A DNA stretch of 64,000 nt from Antarcticibacterium flavum (GTDB lineage: Bacteria; Bacteroidota; Bacteroidia; Flavobacteriales; Flavobacteriaceae). A model generated the notes under the pieces. That model had not been told where the DNA came from. It was given only the letters and a program-made list of their open reading frames with translations, and searched no databases. The stretch covers positions 186,001 through 250,000 of the forward strand of contig NZ_CP040812.1 in the NCBI RefSeq assembly GCF_006159205.1, read 5' to 3'. Position numbers and translations under genes: made by a program. Shown piece by piece: positions 40,635 to 50,273 of this stretch (position 1 is its first letter; each line of letters begins with the position of its first letter).

Positions 40635-43607
40635 ATGTACAGGATCCATAAGTTCATTTTAAAGAATAAGGCACTCGCATTCATTGCGTTCATATTCTTT
40701 GTGGGCATTGTTTCTTTCCTGGCCACCCGCATAGATCTTGAGGAAGATATTAGCAGTCTAATTCCCACAGGGGAGCGACAGGATATATTAAGGAAGGTCC
40801 TGGATCAAACCGAATTTTCAGACAAAATAATTATTTCGGTTTCCTCTACTGCAAAGGAGCCAGATCCTGAAGAGGTTACCCATTATGCCGGCCGCTTTAT
40901 AGATTCCCTGAATAGTCAACTCCCGGAATATTTTGATGATATCCAGGGCCGCGTGCCAGATGAGGGAATAAGAGAGGTGTATGATTTCGTTTATAACAAC
41001 CTCCCGGTGTTTCTAAATGAAGATGATTATGGAATCATCTCATCACGGCTACCCAGGGATAGTATAAGGGAACGGCTACAAAACAATTATAAATCGCTTA
41101 TATCGCCTACGGGGATTATAACTAAGGATTTCCTTTTCAAAGATCCCCTGGCCATAACAGGTTTAGGGCTTGAAAAACTAAGGGAATTACAGGTTGAAGA
41201 TGAGTTTGAGCTTTACAACAACTTTCTTATCACGAAGGACCACCGGCATGTGCTCCTGTTTATTTCCCCCAGCTTACCGGCATCTGAAACTAACCGGAAC
41301 GTCGTTTTCATAGACCAGTTGGATAAGATCCTGAAAGATCTGGACGCAGACTTTCCTGAGGTTAAGGGAGATTACTTTGGTGGTGTCTTATACTCGATTG
41401 CAAATGCACAACAGATAAAGAAAGATATACAATTAACTCTTGGTATTGCTGCAGGCATCCTGCTCCTGCTGCTTATCTTTTATTATCGAAGGATCTATGT
41501 ACCACTGGTGCTATTTGTTCCTGTGGTCCTGGGTGGGCTTACGGCAATTGCTTTTCTTTTCCTTATCAAGGGGACAGTATCTGCCATTTCCCTGGGAATT
41601 GGTGCAATTCTATTGGGAATAAGTATTGACTACTCCCTGCATATCCTCACCCACTACAAGAAAAATAATAATATTAAGCAATTGTACAGGGAAGTTGCAG
41701 GCCCGGTATTGATGAGCAGCACTACCACTGCCATCGCATTTTTATGCCTGATCTTCGTTCGCAGTGAAGCCTTAAATGATCTAGGGATATTTGCAGCTGT
41801 AAGCGTGATAGTGGCCTCTTTCTTTGCTCTCCTGCTTATACCATTACTTTATAAGGCTCCCGCTGTGGATAAGGAAAGACCCACCTTTCTGGACAGGATA
41901 GCTGCTATTGAGTTCCACAGGAACAGGCCTTTAATTATAGTTGTCTCATTGATCTTCCTGATAGCTATTTTCAGCTTTACCTCTGTAGGTTTTAATTATG
42001 ATCTTTCTGCTCTTAATTATGAGCCGGAGGAGATAAGGGCGAAGGAAAAAAATGTACAGGAAATAGCAGGACGGGCAGCAAAATCAGTGTACCTGGTGTC
42101 ATATGGAACCACCCTGGATGAAGCCCTTGGAAACAACAACAATCTTTACAGGGATCTAAAGGAACTGGAGGAAGAAGGAAAGATCAATAACTACAGTAGT
42201 ATAGGAGGAGTAGTACTTTCCACAAGATCACAACTTGAAAGGATCGAGCAGTGGAGAGAATTCTGGAACCCCGGCAGGAGAAATGAGGTAACGCAGAGAC
42301 TTATTGAGGAATCTGGTAATTTTGGGTTCAGGGCAAGGAGTTTTGAAGAGTTCTATACTTTACTTTCAGCTCATTTTGAACCGCTTTATCTCGATGACTA
42401 CCGGCAAATCTCCAGCCTGTACCTGGATGATTTCATCTCAGAAGGTGATAATTTTGCCACCGTCTCCACCTCGATCAATATCAAACCGGAATATCTTGAA
42501 GAGCTTACCCAGATCTTTCAGAACAGGGAAAACACAGTCCTGATAGACAGGAAACAACTCAATGAGAGTTTTCTTGGAAACCTGAAGAATGATTTTAATA
42601 ATTTAATTGCCTATTCCCTTATTGCGGTATTTATTGTGCTTTTTCTCTTTTACCGCTCTTTGGAGTTAACGCTGCTTACACTTCTTCCTATTGGGATCAC
42701 CTGGGTAATCGCCCTGGGCATTATGTCGCTGCTGCATATCGAATTTAATATCCTTAATATTATTATTTCCACCTTCATTTTTGGTTTAGGCCTTGATTAC
42801 AGCATTTTTATTTCAAATGCTTTCCTTAGGGAATACGAGACCTCTGTAAAGGTGATCAAAACTTACAGAACTTCTATATTACTATCTGTCTTCACAACTC
42901 TGTTGGGAATAGGAGCTCTTTTTCTGGCAAAACATCCTGCCTTGCGCTCTGTGTCTATTGTGTCAATAATAGGGATCCTTTCAGCTGTATCTGTTGCTTT
43001 TGTGATCCAGGGTTATATCTTTCAAAAGCTTTTTATTGAGCGTAAGAAAATGGGCAGGCCTGCTTTTAATTTCAGGAATTTTTATTATCCGGCGCGTTTC
43101 TCTGGAAACAGGCTTTACCATAAAAAAGAGGTATATGATAATTACCGCTACAAAATGGTTTTAGCCGATGTAAAGAAGGAATTTGACCCCGATAAAGAAC
43201 GCTTCCTAAGAGTTGCTGAATTTCTTGAAGCAGGGGACAATGTCCTTCATTTGAATTCAGGATACGGTACTTTACCTGTTTTTTTAAGTTACAAGTTTAA
43301 TGACCTTATGGTGGTCGCTGTGGAAGGGGATGAGGATAAATTGCATGTTGCGAGGAATACTTTCAGGAATACAGTAGAGATGCTAGATTTTAAAGAACAC
43401 GTGCCAGATGATATTTCACAAATCAATGTGCTTATATGGTCCAGGGGAAGTTCAAAGAACCAAATCGATCTTAAGGATGTGATCTCCCGCAGGATCAAGA
43501 AAGTTGTGATCCTGGATCCCGGGTACAATTACAGGTGGATCACAGATCATAACTTCGAGATCCTTTACAGGCAAAACAATGTAGTGTTGCTGGGGAAAGT
43601 GGAATAA
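40635..43607 (+). CDS. MMPL-type exporter with C-terminal methyltransferase-like domain
   Basis: A 990-residue protein that begins directly at the end of the glycosyltransferase gene. It has the RND/MMPL layout: one helix, a large periplasmic loop, six helices, a second loop (about 420-640) and five to six more helices ending near residue 810. Residues 835-990 are soluble and resemble a Rossmann fold: N-V-L-H-L-N-S-G-Y-G-T-L (near 870) followed by V-A-V-E-G-D-E-D-K, like motifs I and II of SAM methyltransferases. The Asp/Glu-Gly-Gly glycine pattern is degenerate. It exports the lipid-linked polyene; the tail's role is unknown. Confidence 0.87.
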   Translation: MYRIHKFILKNKALAFIAFIFFVGIVSFLATRIDLEEDISSLIPTGERQDILRKVLDQTEFSDKIIISVSSTAKEPDPEEVTHYAGRFIDSLNSQLPEYFDDIQGRVPDEGIREVYDFVYNNLPVFLNEDDYGIISSRLPRDSIRERLQNNYKSLISPTGIITKDFLFKDPLAITGLGLEKLRELQVEDEFELYNNFLITKDHRHVLLFISPSLPASETNRNVVFIDQLDKILKDLDADFPEVKGDYFGGVLYSIANAQQIKKDIQLTLGIAAGILLLLLIFYYRRIYVPLVLFVPVVLGGLTAIAFLFLIKGTVSAISLGIGAILLGISIDYSLHILTHYKKNNNIKQLYREVAGPVLMSSTTTAIAFLCLIFVRSEALNDLGIFAAVSVIVASFFALLLIPLLYKAPAVDKERPTFLDRIAAIEFHRNRPLIIVVSLIFLIAIFSFTSVGFNYDLSALNYEPEEIRAKEKNVQEIAGRAAKSVYLVSYGTTLDEALGNNNNLYRDLKELEEEGKINNYSSIGGVVLSTRSQLERIEQWREFWNPGRRNEVTQRLIEESGNFGFRARSFEEFYTLLSAHFEPLYLDDYRQISSLYLDDFISEGDNFATVSTSINIKPEYLEELTQIFQNRENTVLIDRKQLNESFLGNLKNDFNNLIAYSLIAVFIVLFLFYRSLELTLLTLLPIGITWVIALGIMSLLHIEFNILNIIISTFIFGLGLDYSIFISNAFLREYETSVKVIKTYRTSILLSVFTTLLGIGALFLAKHPALRSVSIVSIIGILSAVSVAFVIQGYIFQKLFIERKKMGRPAFNFRNFYYPARFSGNRLYHKKEVYDNYRYKMVLADVKKEFDPDKERFLRVAEFLEAGDNVLHLNSGYGTLPVFLSYKFNDLMVVAVEGDEDKLHVARNTFRNTVEMLDFKEHVPDDISQINVLIWSRGSSKNQIDLKDVISRRIKKVVILDPGYNYRWITDHNFEILYRQNNVVLLGKVE

Positions 43608-43618
43608 TAGAATACTTT

Positions 43619-45283
43619 ATGAGAATAGTACAGATCATTCTGCTTTTTCTAGTCTTGAATTCTCTTTATTCCTGTGGGGTGAAACAATCTCTCAGGGACC
43701 GTCCGGACATCTCTGGTTTGACCTCCATTGATACTCTTAGAATCAAGCATAATGATAGCCTCTACAGCATTGGAAGGAATAAGCTCCTTAAGAACAAATA
43801 TGGGATTTGGGAGTTATATGTGGAAGGGGATGCCCTGGAGCGTGGGCTCGTAAATGGCAGCCTTACCAGGGAATTGATGCAGAAGCAGGAGAAGGCAATT
43901 ATGGAAAAAATAGAAAGCCTGGTTCCTGCCGGGGGATATCAAAACTTCCTCGCAAATGTGGTGGCCTGGTTTAACCGCAATATGCATAAGCATGTACCTG
44001 AAGAATATAAACAGGAGATCTACGGCATTTCCAGGTTTGCCCTTCCAGAATATGATTCCTTTGCACCTCCCTACGTGCGGGCCTTATACCTTCACGGCGC
44101 CCACGATATTGGTCATGCCTTACAGGATCTTATGCTGGTAGGCTGCACCTCATTTGCTGCCTGGGATCATAAGACCACAGATGGGCAACTGCTATTGGGA
44201 CGTAACTTTGATTTTAATGTGGGGGACGAGTTTGCTGAAGAAAAGGTCGCAGCATTTATTAATCCTGCTGAAGGTAATAAGTTCATGATGTATACCTGGG
44301 GCGGGATGATAGGAGTAGTGAGCGGGATGAACGAAAAGGGCCTCACCGTTACTATTAACGCCGGAAGGTCCAAAATACCTTTCCAGGCCAAAACCCCAAT
44401 TTCACTTGTAGCCCGCGAGATCTTGCAGTATGCGGGCACTACGGCTGAAGCTGTTGCCATAGCAAGGAAGAGGGAGGTATTTGTAAGTGAGGCCATTATG
44501 GTAGGCAGCGCGGCTGAAAATAAAGCAATTCTCATCGAGGTTTCTCCTCGAAATTTTGGGGTTTACGAGGTGGAGAATACAGCCGAACTTATATGCAGCA
44601 ATCATTTCCAGAGCGAGGCTTACAAAAGGGATAATAGAAACCTAAAAGCTATTGAAGAAAGCCATACCGCATACAGGTTTGAAAGAATGACGGAACTGGT
44701 GGCCAGGGAAGATAAACTTGATCCTGTTAAAGCAGCGCATATTTTACGTAACACCAACGGCCTTAACGACAGCAGGATAGGTTATGGAAATGAGATGGCC
44801 ATCAATCAACTCCTTGCCCACCATGGGGTGATCTTTAAACCTGGGGAAAAAAAGATGTGGATCTCTGCCAATCCCTATCAATTGGGAGCCTTTGTAGGTT
44901 ATGATCTTAATGAAGCCTTCAAAAAATTTCAGCAGGTGAATATGCTACAAAGCGTGGCACTGGAAGAAGAAACAATTCCTGAAGATGATTTTGTGAAGAG
45001 CAGGGATTTTAAAAATTATTCAGAATTTCGTACATTAAGTTTAGAAATACAGGAAGCGATCAAGGAAGGAAAGTCTTTTCCGCAGGAAAAATTGCTAAGC
45101 TTACCTGCCCTTAACCCCCACTACTGGAAAGCATATTTCCTGGTGGGGGAATATTTTTATAAACAAGGGGATTATAAGAATGCGATCGTTTATTTTAAAC
45201 AGGCACTCAAAAGGGAAGTAACAACTTTGCCCGACGAGAAATTATTGAAAAAGAGAATTAAAAAGAGCTATAGAAAAATTTAA
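43619..45283 (+). CDS. C45-family Ntn-hydrolase lipoprotein with C-terminal TPR
   Basis: A 554-residue protein with a lipoprotein signal ending L-Y-S-C (Cys19). The candidate autocatalytic nucleophile is Cys176 in V-G-C-T-S-F, as in the acyl-CoA:6-aminopenicillanic-acid acyltransferase (C45) family, with G-R-N-F-D-F-N and M-N-E-K-G-L following. Residues about 500-540 form one TPR-like repeat (Y-F-Y-K-Q-G-D-Y-K-N-A-I-V-Y-F). It is likely anchored in the periplasm and may transfer or release an acyl group, perhaps the polyene. It is 11 bp behind the exporter gene. Confidence 0.85.
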   Translation: MRIVQIILLFLVLNSLYSCGVKQSLRDRPDISGLTSIDTLRIKHNDSLYSIGRNKLLKNKYGIWELYVEGDALERGLVNGSLTRELMQKQEKAIMEKIESLVPAGGYQNFLANVVAWFNRNMHKHVPEEYKQEIYGISRFALPEYDSFAPPYVRALYLHGAHDIGHALQDLMLVGCTSFAAWDHKTTDGQLLLGRNFDFNVGDEFAEEKVAAFINPAEGNKFMMYTWGGMIGVVSGMNEKGLTVTINAGRSKIPFQAKTPISLVAREILQYAGTTAEAVAIARKREVFVSEAIMVGSAAENKAILIEVSPRNFGVYEVENTAELICSNHFQSEAYKRDNRNLKAIEESHTAYRFERMTELVAREDKLDPVKAAHILRNTNGLNDSRIGYGNEMAINQLLAHHGVIFKPGEKKMWISANPYQLGAFVGYDLNEAFKKFQQVNMLQSVALEEETIPEDDFVKSRDFKNYSEFRTLSLEIQEAIKEGKSFPQEKLLSLPALNPHYWKAYFLVGEYFYKQGDYKNAIVYFKQALKREVTTLPDEKLLKKRIKKSYRKI

Positions 45284-45286
45284 GCT

Positions 45287-46567
45287 ATGTCCAATCTACA
45301 CAGAAGTTCCATAGAAGAGATAAAACAACTGCAATGGCTGCAACTTAAGAAACAGCTAATATACCTGGACCTGCATTCCCCGTTTTACCAGGATAAATTC
45401 AGGAAAAGTGTTACAGATGTTACAAAGATCCTCTCCTATGATGACTTTAGGCATTTGCCTATAACCACTAAGGAGGATTTGCAGGAACATAATGAGGATT
45501 TTATATGTGTTCCCCGGGAGGAGATCATTGATCACGTCACAACTTCGGGTACCCTTGGCATCCCGGTGAGCCTGGGCCTTAATGAGGCCGACCTGCAACG
45601 CCTCACGCGCAATGAACTCGAGTCGTTTAAGCTTATTGGGGTAGAAAAAGGAGATGTAGTTCAAATCACTACCACCCTGGACAGAAGGTTTATGGCCGGG
45701 TTGGCTTATTTTATGGGTTTAAGGGAACTTGGGGCCGGCATTGTGCGAACTGGTAGCGGTTTGCCGCAACTGCAGTGGGATTCTATTGAGCGCTTTCGTC
45801 CAAAATATATTGTGGCGGTTCCTTCATTTTTAGTAAAGATGCTGCAATATGCAAAAGATAACAATATTGACATATCTGAAACGTCTGTAAAAGCGGCTAT
45901 TTGCATTGGAGAACCAATTAGGGAACTGGATTATTCCCTCAATACACTGGGAAAAAGGATAACAGAGGATTGGAATATTGACCTTTTCTCTACCTATGCC
46001 TCTACAGAAATGGCCACTGCTTTTACCGAATGTGAGGTGCATATGGGAAATCATTCCCAACCAGATCTCATATTTACAGAGATCCTGGATGATGATGGCA
46101 GGCATGTGAAGCCGGGGGAAATTGGAGAGCTTGTTATCACCACTCTCCAAAACGAAACGATGCCTTTACTAAGGTTCGCGACAGGAGATATGCTTACCTT
46201 TACAGATTCCCCCTGTACATGCGGGAGAAATACGCAGCGTTTAAGCTCTGTCATGGGCAGGAAACAACAAATGATAAAACTCAAGGGAACTAGCATTTAT
46301 CCTCAAAATATCATCGAGATCCTTACGAATTTTAAAGGACTGGATACCTTCGTGATCGAGGCTCGAAGAAATGATCTTGAGATGGATATGATAACCGTAA
46401 AGGTCCCTGATAATGTATCTCTTGAACGAATCGATACACTTACTGAAATCTTTAAATCCAGATTACAGGTAACCCCCGATATTGAATTGGTAAAGAAAGA
46501 AGAAATTGAACTGCTTCGCTCCCCGGAAGAAAAAAGAAAGCCGGAGGTCTTCAGGGACTTGCGATAG
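45287..46567 (+). CDS. AMP-forming aryl-CoA/ACP ligase (phenylacetate-CoA ligase family)
   Basis: A 426-residue adenylate-forming enzyme of the PaaK family. The phosphate-binding loop is T-T-S-G-T-L-G-I-P (about 84-92), S-T-Y-A-S-T-E lies near 240, and a Zn-like C-T-C-G segment near 306 has the D-R/K pattern G-D-M-L-T-F. It likely activates p-coumarate (or its hydroxylated form) made by the ammonia-lyase to load the starter. As last gene of the operon it closes the locus at 46567. Confidence 0.85.
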   Translation: MSNLHRSSIEEIKQLQWLQLKKQLIYLDLHSPFYQDKFRKSVTDVTKILSYDDFRHLPITTKEDLQEHNEDFICVPREEIIDHVTTSGTLGIPVSLGLNEADLQRLTRNELESFKLIGVEKGDVVQITTTLDRRFMAGLAYFMGLRELGAGIVRTGSGLPQLQWDSIERFRPKYIVAVPSFLVKMLQYAKDNNIDISETSVKAAICIGEPIRELDYSLNTLGKRITEDWNIDLFSTYASTEMATAFTECEVHMGNHSQPDLIFTEILDDDGRHVKPGEIGELVITTLQNETMPLLRFATGDMLTFTDSPCTCGRNTQRLSSVMGRKQQMIKLKGTSIYPQNIIEILTNFKGLDTFVIEARRNDLEMDMITVKVPDNVSLERIDTLTEIFKSRLQVTPDIELVKKEEIELLRSPEEKRKPEVFRDLR

Positions 46568-46719
46568 ATAGAATGGCTGCCTCCTTATCATAATATAAGT
46601 GGGTATAGCTATCATTAAGTTAATCCATTATTCCTTGATTAATATTTACCTCCCATTTTAGATTTATATTAATTCACACTGGTAGAAAAGGTTTTTAAAT
46701 AAAAGGCAGAAGTATTAAC

Positions 46720-47898
46720 TTAGACTTTTTCACAAAGGAGTACCACCTTTTCATTGTGCAGGTTGGTGGTGAAAAAAGCATATACTGTCCCCCCATCCTC
46801 GATCTTAAGTTCTTTTCGAATTGCTTCTACAGATTTTGGGAAATTACGGGTGGTGATATTGGCCTTCTTAAGGCGTGGATCTTTTTTTAATAGTTTTCTG
46901 TTATAAGGTAGGACATCTACGATTTTAAACCTTCTTCCCGGGAAATCAAATAAACTGTTTGAGGTGTAAAGGTGGCTATTGGCATGTAATTTTGCCGTAC
47001 CGGTTTGCAGGCTTAGTTCTCCAAACAGCCCACTCTTCATAATGGCAGCATTTGGTTCATATAAAAAGGTCCCCGGTTCATTTAAAACGGGCTCTATTGT
47101 AAGCTTTGAAAAATCGGCTTCAAATTCCTGAATATCATGTTTCCTAAAATTGGTTGTTTTGAGCCGGACTTTCCCGGTTGTGCCGGGTTCCAGCAGCCAT
47201 ATTAGCTCTTTAACATCGTTATCAACTGCTACTATGTGGATTTCTTTAACCTGTTCCAATTCTCCCAGTCCGGCTTTTAGATCCAGCAGGGGCGAGGTCT
47301 TGATAAGTATCCTCTGGGCTTTTTCAAAAAAGAGGTTCAGGTTGAGTGGCACATTTGGCGTGCATTGCTCCAGTAGAAAGATCTTGCCGCCATAATCATC
47401 CCTTCTTGCAGGGTCTATGTAGATCCAGTCAAATTTGTTAGTTGAGGATCTCAGGAATTCGAGACTGTCTCCCGTTACAGTAGTAATATTCTTAGCCCCC
47501 AGTTCTTTAAAATTATGTGTGGCTATTTCAGAAAGAGAACTATCTTTTTCGCAATGGGTTAATTGTTCAAATTTTTCAGCAAGAAAAAAGCTGTCGATAC
47601 CAAGGCCACCGGTAAGGTCGATAAGGCTTTCCCCTTTAATAAGTTGGGCTTTATAACGGGCAGTCACCTCAGAGGAGGTCTGCTCGAGGTTGAGCCCGGG
47701 CGGATAAATAATATTGGAGGAACTATACCAGGTAGGAAGTTTCTTTTCGGCTTTTTTCCTGGCTGTGATCTGGGTGGCCAGTTCGCTCGCTGTAACTTTT
47801 TTGAACGGGCTGCCCTTCAGTAAAAGTTTAGAAATATCCAGCCCGGCATTTTCTTTTATAAAACTTTGAACATCCTGCTGTAAGAGAGCTTTATTCAC
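46720..47898 (-). CDS. SAM-dependent methyltransferase with THUMP-like domain
   Basis: A 392-residue protein. An N-terminal helical region (1-90) is followed by a class I methyltransferase domain with I-D-L-T-G-G-L-G-I-D (about 93-102), C-E-K-D (motif II), V-T-G-D and D-P-A-R-R-D. The C-terminal part (about 320-390) forms a THUMP-like domain. Family members probably modify RNA. It is convergent with the pigment operon and the first of a minus-strand group with AI-2E, TrmH, DUF4159, RsmE and TsaD genes. Substrate unknown. Confidence 0.85.
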   Translation of the reverse strand: MNKALLQQDVQSFIKENAGLDISKLLLKGSPFKKVTASELATQITARKKAEKKLPTWYSSSNIIYPPGLNLEQTSSEVTARYKAQLIKGESLIDLTGGLGIDSFFLAEKFEQLTHCEKDSSLSEIATHNFKELGAKNITTVTGDSLEFLRSSTNKFDWIYIDPARRDDYGGKIFLLEQCTPNVPLNLNLFFEKAQRILIKTSPLLDLKAGLGELEQVKEIHIVAVDNDVKELIWLLEPGTTGKVRLKTTNFRKHDIQEFEADFSKLTIEPVLNEPGTFLYEPNAAIMKSGLFGELSLQTGTAKLHANSHLYTSNSLFDFPGRRFKIVDVLPYNRKLLKKDPRLKKANITTRNFPKSVEAIRKELKIEDGGTVYAFFTTNLHNEKVVLLCEKV

Positions 47899-47909
47899 TC
47901 TTAAAATAT

Positions 47910-48998
47910 TTAAAGGTCCCTTGTGAGTCGTTTGACGATCTTATATTCACTTAAAGATTCTTTTGCTATAACCTTTAGGGCTGTATAAAAAGGTATGGCC
48001 ACTACCATTCCCACTACTCCAAACATTAAACCTGCAATTAAGATTATAAGGAAGATCTCAAGTGGGTGTGAACGCACACTTGCTCCAAAGATGAGTGGCT
48101 GGCTTATAAAGTTATCTATCAATTGGGCGATCCCGTAACCAAGCATTACATAGATCACCCTTGGCAGGATAATGGTCTGGAAATCGGCCCCCAGATTGCT
48201 TGAGATCACAAAAAGAGCCATTAATATTCCTGCAAAAATTGGCCCCAGATAGGGCACCAAATTTAGAATGGCACATATAAAAGCAATAGCTACCGGGTTG
48301 TTGACTTCAAAGATGCTGAGTAAAAGCACGTAAAGGATAAAGAGTACTGTTATTTGTAAAGTAAGACCTACGAAATAACGTGAAAGCAGGATCTTGATTT
48401 TATTGAAAACCCGCTGGAATTTATCTTCCTCGCCTTTGTTGGCAAAGACCAGGATGCTGTTAAGCATTAACTTGCTGTCCTTCAATAGAAAGAAGGAAAT
48501 AAATATTATAGAGAAGACAGCGATCAATGTAGCGCCCAGGATCCCAAAAACACTGTTAAGGAACCTGGGGATCATATTCATATCCAGGCTTCGCATGAAC
48601 TCACTTTGGCGTATACTTTCCAGGATATTGATCTCTTCTACGCCCAGGTAAGCATTTATCTGGGTATTTAGTTCATTGATATCGTTTTTAAATGCCTCGA
48701 TATCTATTTGCCCTAAATGATAGGTCTGTTCTATCACTATAGGCACAAAGACCAGGATGATCCCTACAAAAATGAGCAGTACCAGCAATAAAACTATAAT
48801 TACAGCGAGCTGATTTGGAATACGAAGGCTGGATCTTAGAAAGATCACTACAGGACGTCCTATAAGCGAGATAACTCCTGCTACTGCTATATAAACCAGT
48901 ACACTTTGAATGGTATATAAAAAATACAGCAGCAGGAATATTCCAATTAATATCCCTACTGCACGTAGAATTCCGTAAGAAAAGGATTTTGCGTTCAC
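47910..48998 (-). CDS. AI-2E family transporter (YdiK/PerM type)
   Basis: A 362-residue membrane protein with seven to eight helices and the family's long cytoplasmic loop. Its C-terminal half shows G-L-T-L-Q-I-T-V-L-F, N-L-V-P-Y-L-G-P-I-F-A-G and the P-L-I-F-G-A-S-V-R-S-H-P-L-E-I-F segment conserved in AI-2E exporters/permeases. Function in Bacteroidota is not settled. It is 11 bp from its downstream neighbour and 12 bp from the upstream one, in the same minus-strand unit. Confidence 0.88.
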   Translation of the reverse strand: MNAKSFSYGILRAVGILIGIFLLLYFLYTIQSVLVYIAVAGVISLIGRPVVIFLRSSLRIPNQLAVIIVLLLVLLIFVGIILVFVPIVIEQTYHLGQIDIEAFKNDINELNTQINAYLGVEEINILESIRQSEFMRSLDMNMIPRFLNSVFGILGATLIAVFSIIFISFFLLKDSKLMLNSILVFANKGEEDKFQRVFNKIKILLSRYFVGLTLQITVLFILYVLLLSIFEVNNPVAIAFICAILNLVPYLGPIFAGILMALFVISSNLGADFQTIILPRVIYVMLGYGIAQLIDNFISQPLIFGASVRSHPLEIFLIILIAGLMFGVVGMVVAIPFYTALKVIAKESLSEYKIVKRLTRDL

Positions 48999-49010
48999 CT
49001 TGTAAAGATA

Positions 49011-49535
49011 TTATTTCTCACGTAAGGGAGGAAGGGTTTTAGTAATTTCATAAAAAGCGATCCCAGTAGCCTGGGATACGTTCATACTGCTGTTATGGCC
49101 AAACATCCTTATATGTACCTTATTTTCAACTTCATCCAGCAGCCTGGGGGATATTCCATGCCGCTCGTTTCCAACAATTAAAATGATCTTTTCTTTATTG
49201 CTGAAGTCGATCGAATCTATTTGTGTGCTGTCATTTGTTATTTCGAGCCCATAGGAGATGTAACCATCCTGCCTGTATTTTCTTATTGCTGCCACAGGAT
49301 CTTCCCATTCCTCATAGGCTACAGTTTTATAAGTTGCTCTTGCTGTTTTTTTAAGCCTGTTGCTGTTAAGATTTATGGGAGTCCCACAAAAAACCAGTTT
49401 TTCAATATTAAAAGCATCGGCCAGGCGAAAAAGACTGCCAATATTGGCATCTCCCATTAAATTATCTGTAAGCAGCACAACAGGAAATTTTAAGCCGGGG
49501 GAGTGGTGCTCTTTATGGGATAGCTGGTTGCTCAA
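49011..49535 (-). CDS. TrmH/SpoU-family RNA 2'-O-methyltransferase
   Basis: A 174-residue SPOUT methyltransferase: N-I-G-S-L-F-R-L-A-D-A-F (motif 1), V-G-N-E-R-H-G-I-S (motif 2) and N-S-S-M-N-V-S-Q-A-T-G-I-A (motif 3). Single-domain and short, close to TrmL/LasT-type proteins that methylate tRNA. Its start codon overlaps the stop of the DUF4159 gene by four bases, indicating coupled translation. Confidence 0.9.
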   Translation of the reverse strand: MSNQLSHKEHHSPGLKFPVVLLTDNLMGDANIGSLFRLADAFNIEKLVFCGTPINLNSNRLKKTARATYKTVAYEEWEDPVAAIRKYRQDGYISYGLEITNDSTQIDSIDFSNKEKIILIVGNERHGISPRLLDEVENKVHIRMFGHNSSMNVSQATGIAFYEITKTLPPLREK

Positions 49536-50176
49536 TTCTCAAAAGCGTATTTAATGATATTGGCGCCCATTTGCAATGCCTTTAAACGAACCTCGGGCGG
49601 GTCATTATGTACTGCTGGATCTTCCCATCCATTTCCCAGGTCGCTTTCATATGTAAAAAGCAGGACCAGTCTCTGGTCTTCAAAGATCCCGAACGCCTGT
49701 GGGGGTAGCCCGTCGTGTTCGTGGATCTTTGGCAGTCCATTGGGGAAGGTATAAGCGGTATTAAAAATAGGGTGGGAGGCAGGTAGTTCCTGCAGCTCCT
49801 TATCTGGATACACTTTTTTAAGCTCTTTTCTTAGGTATTCATTCATACCGTAATTGTCATCTATATGCAAAAAGCCGCCACTTTGAAGATATGTACGCAA
49901 ATTCTTTGCCTCCTCATCACTAAAGTAAACATTCCCATGCCCTGTCATGTGCACAAAAGGGAATTGATAAAGGTCTGTACTTCCTGGAGTTACTGTAGCG
50001 GGTTTAGGGTCTATGGCCGTATTGATATTCTCGTTGCAAAAGTTAATTAAATTGGGGAGGGATGTTGGATTGGAATACCAGTCCCCACCACCCTGATATT
50101 TAAGCACAGCAATTTCCTGCGATATGGCAATGTTGATCGACAGGCAAACTATTAGTGTCGAAATAATTCGCTGCAT
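49532..50176 (-). CDS. DUF4159 secreted protein
   Basis: Start chosen at the Met in M-Q-R-I-I-S-T-L-I-V-C-L-S (50176), which gives a normal signal peptide; an ATG nine codons upstream (50203) is possible. The mature part has Y-Q-G-G-G-D-W-Y-S-N-P-T-S-L-P-N-L, V-H-M-T-G-H-G-N-V and G-G-F-L-H-I-D-D-N-Y-G, matching the DUF4159 family (a ThuA/GATase-like fold) at 214 residues. Periplasmic; function unknown. Confidence 0.85.
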   Translation of the reverse strand: MQRIISTLIVCLSINIAISQEIAVLKYQGGGDWYSNPTSLPNLINFCNENINTAIDPKPATVTPGSTDLYQFPFVHMTGHGNVYFSDEEAKNLRTYLQSGGFLHIDDNYGMNEYLRKELKKVYPDKELQELPASHPIFNTAYTFPNGLPKIHEHDGLPPQAFGIFEDQRLVLLFTYESDLGNGWEDPAVHNDPPEVRLKALQMGANIIKYAFEN

Positions 50177-50273
50177 ATTTTTAGGATGTACTGTGAATGC
50201 CAAACTTTTACCGAAGATAAGAATTTATAGGAAAGAAAAAACAGGTTAAATTAAGTTAGGCCTAGAGGTGAGA

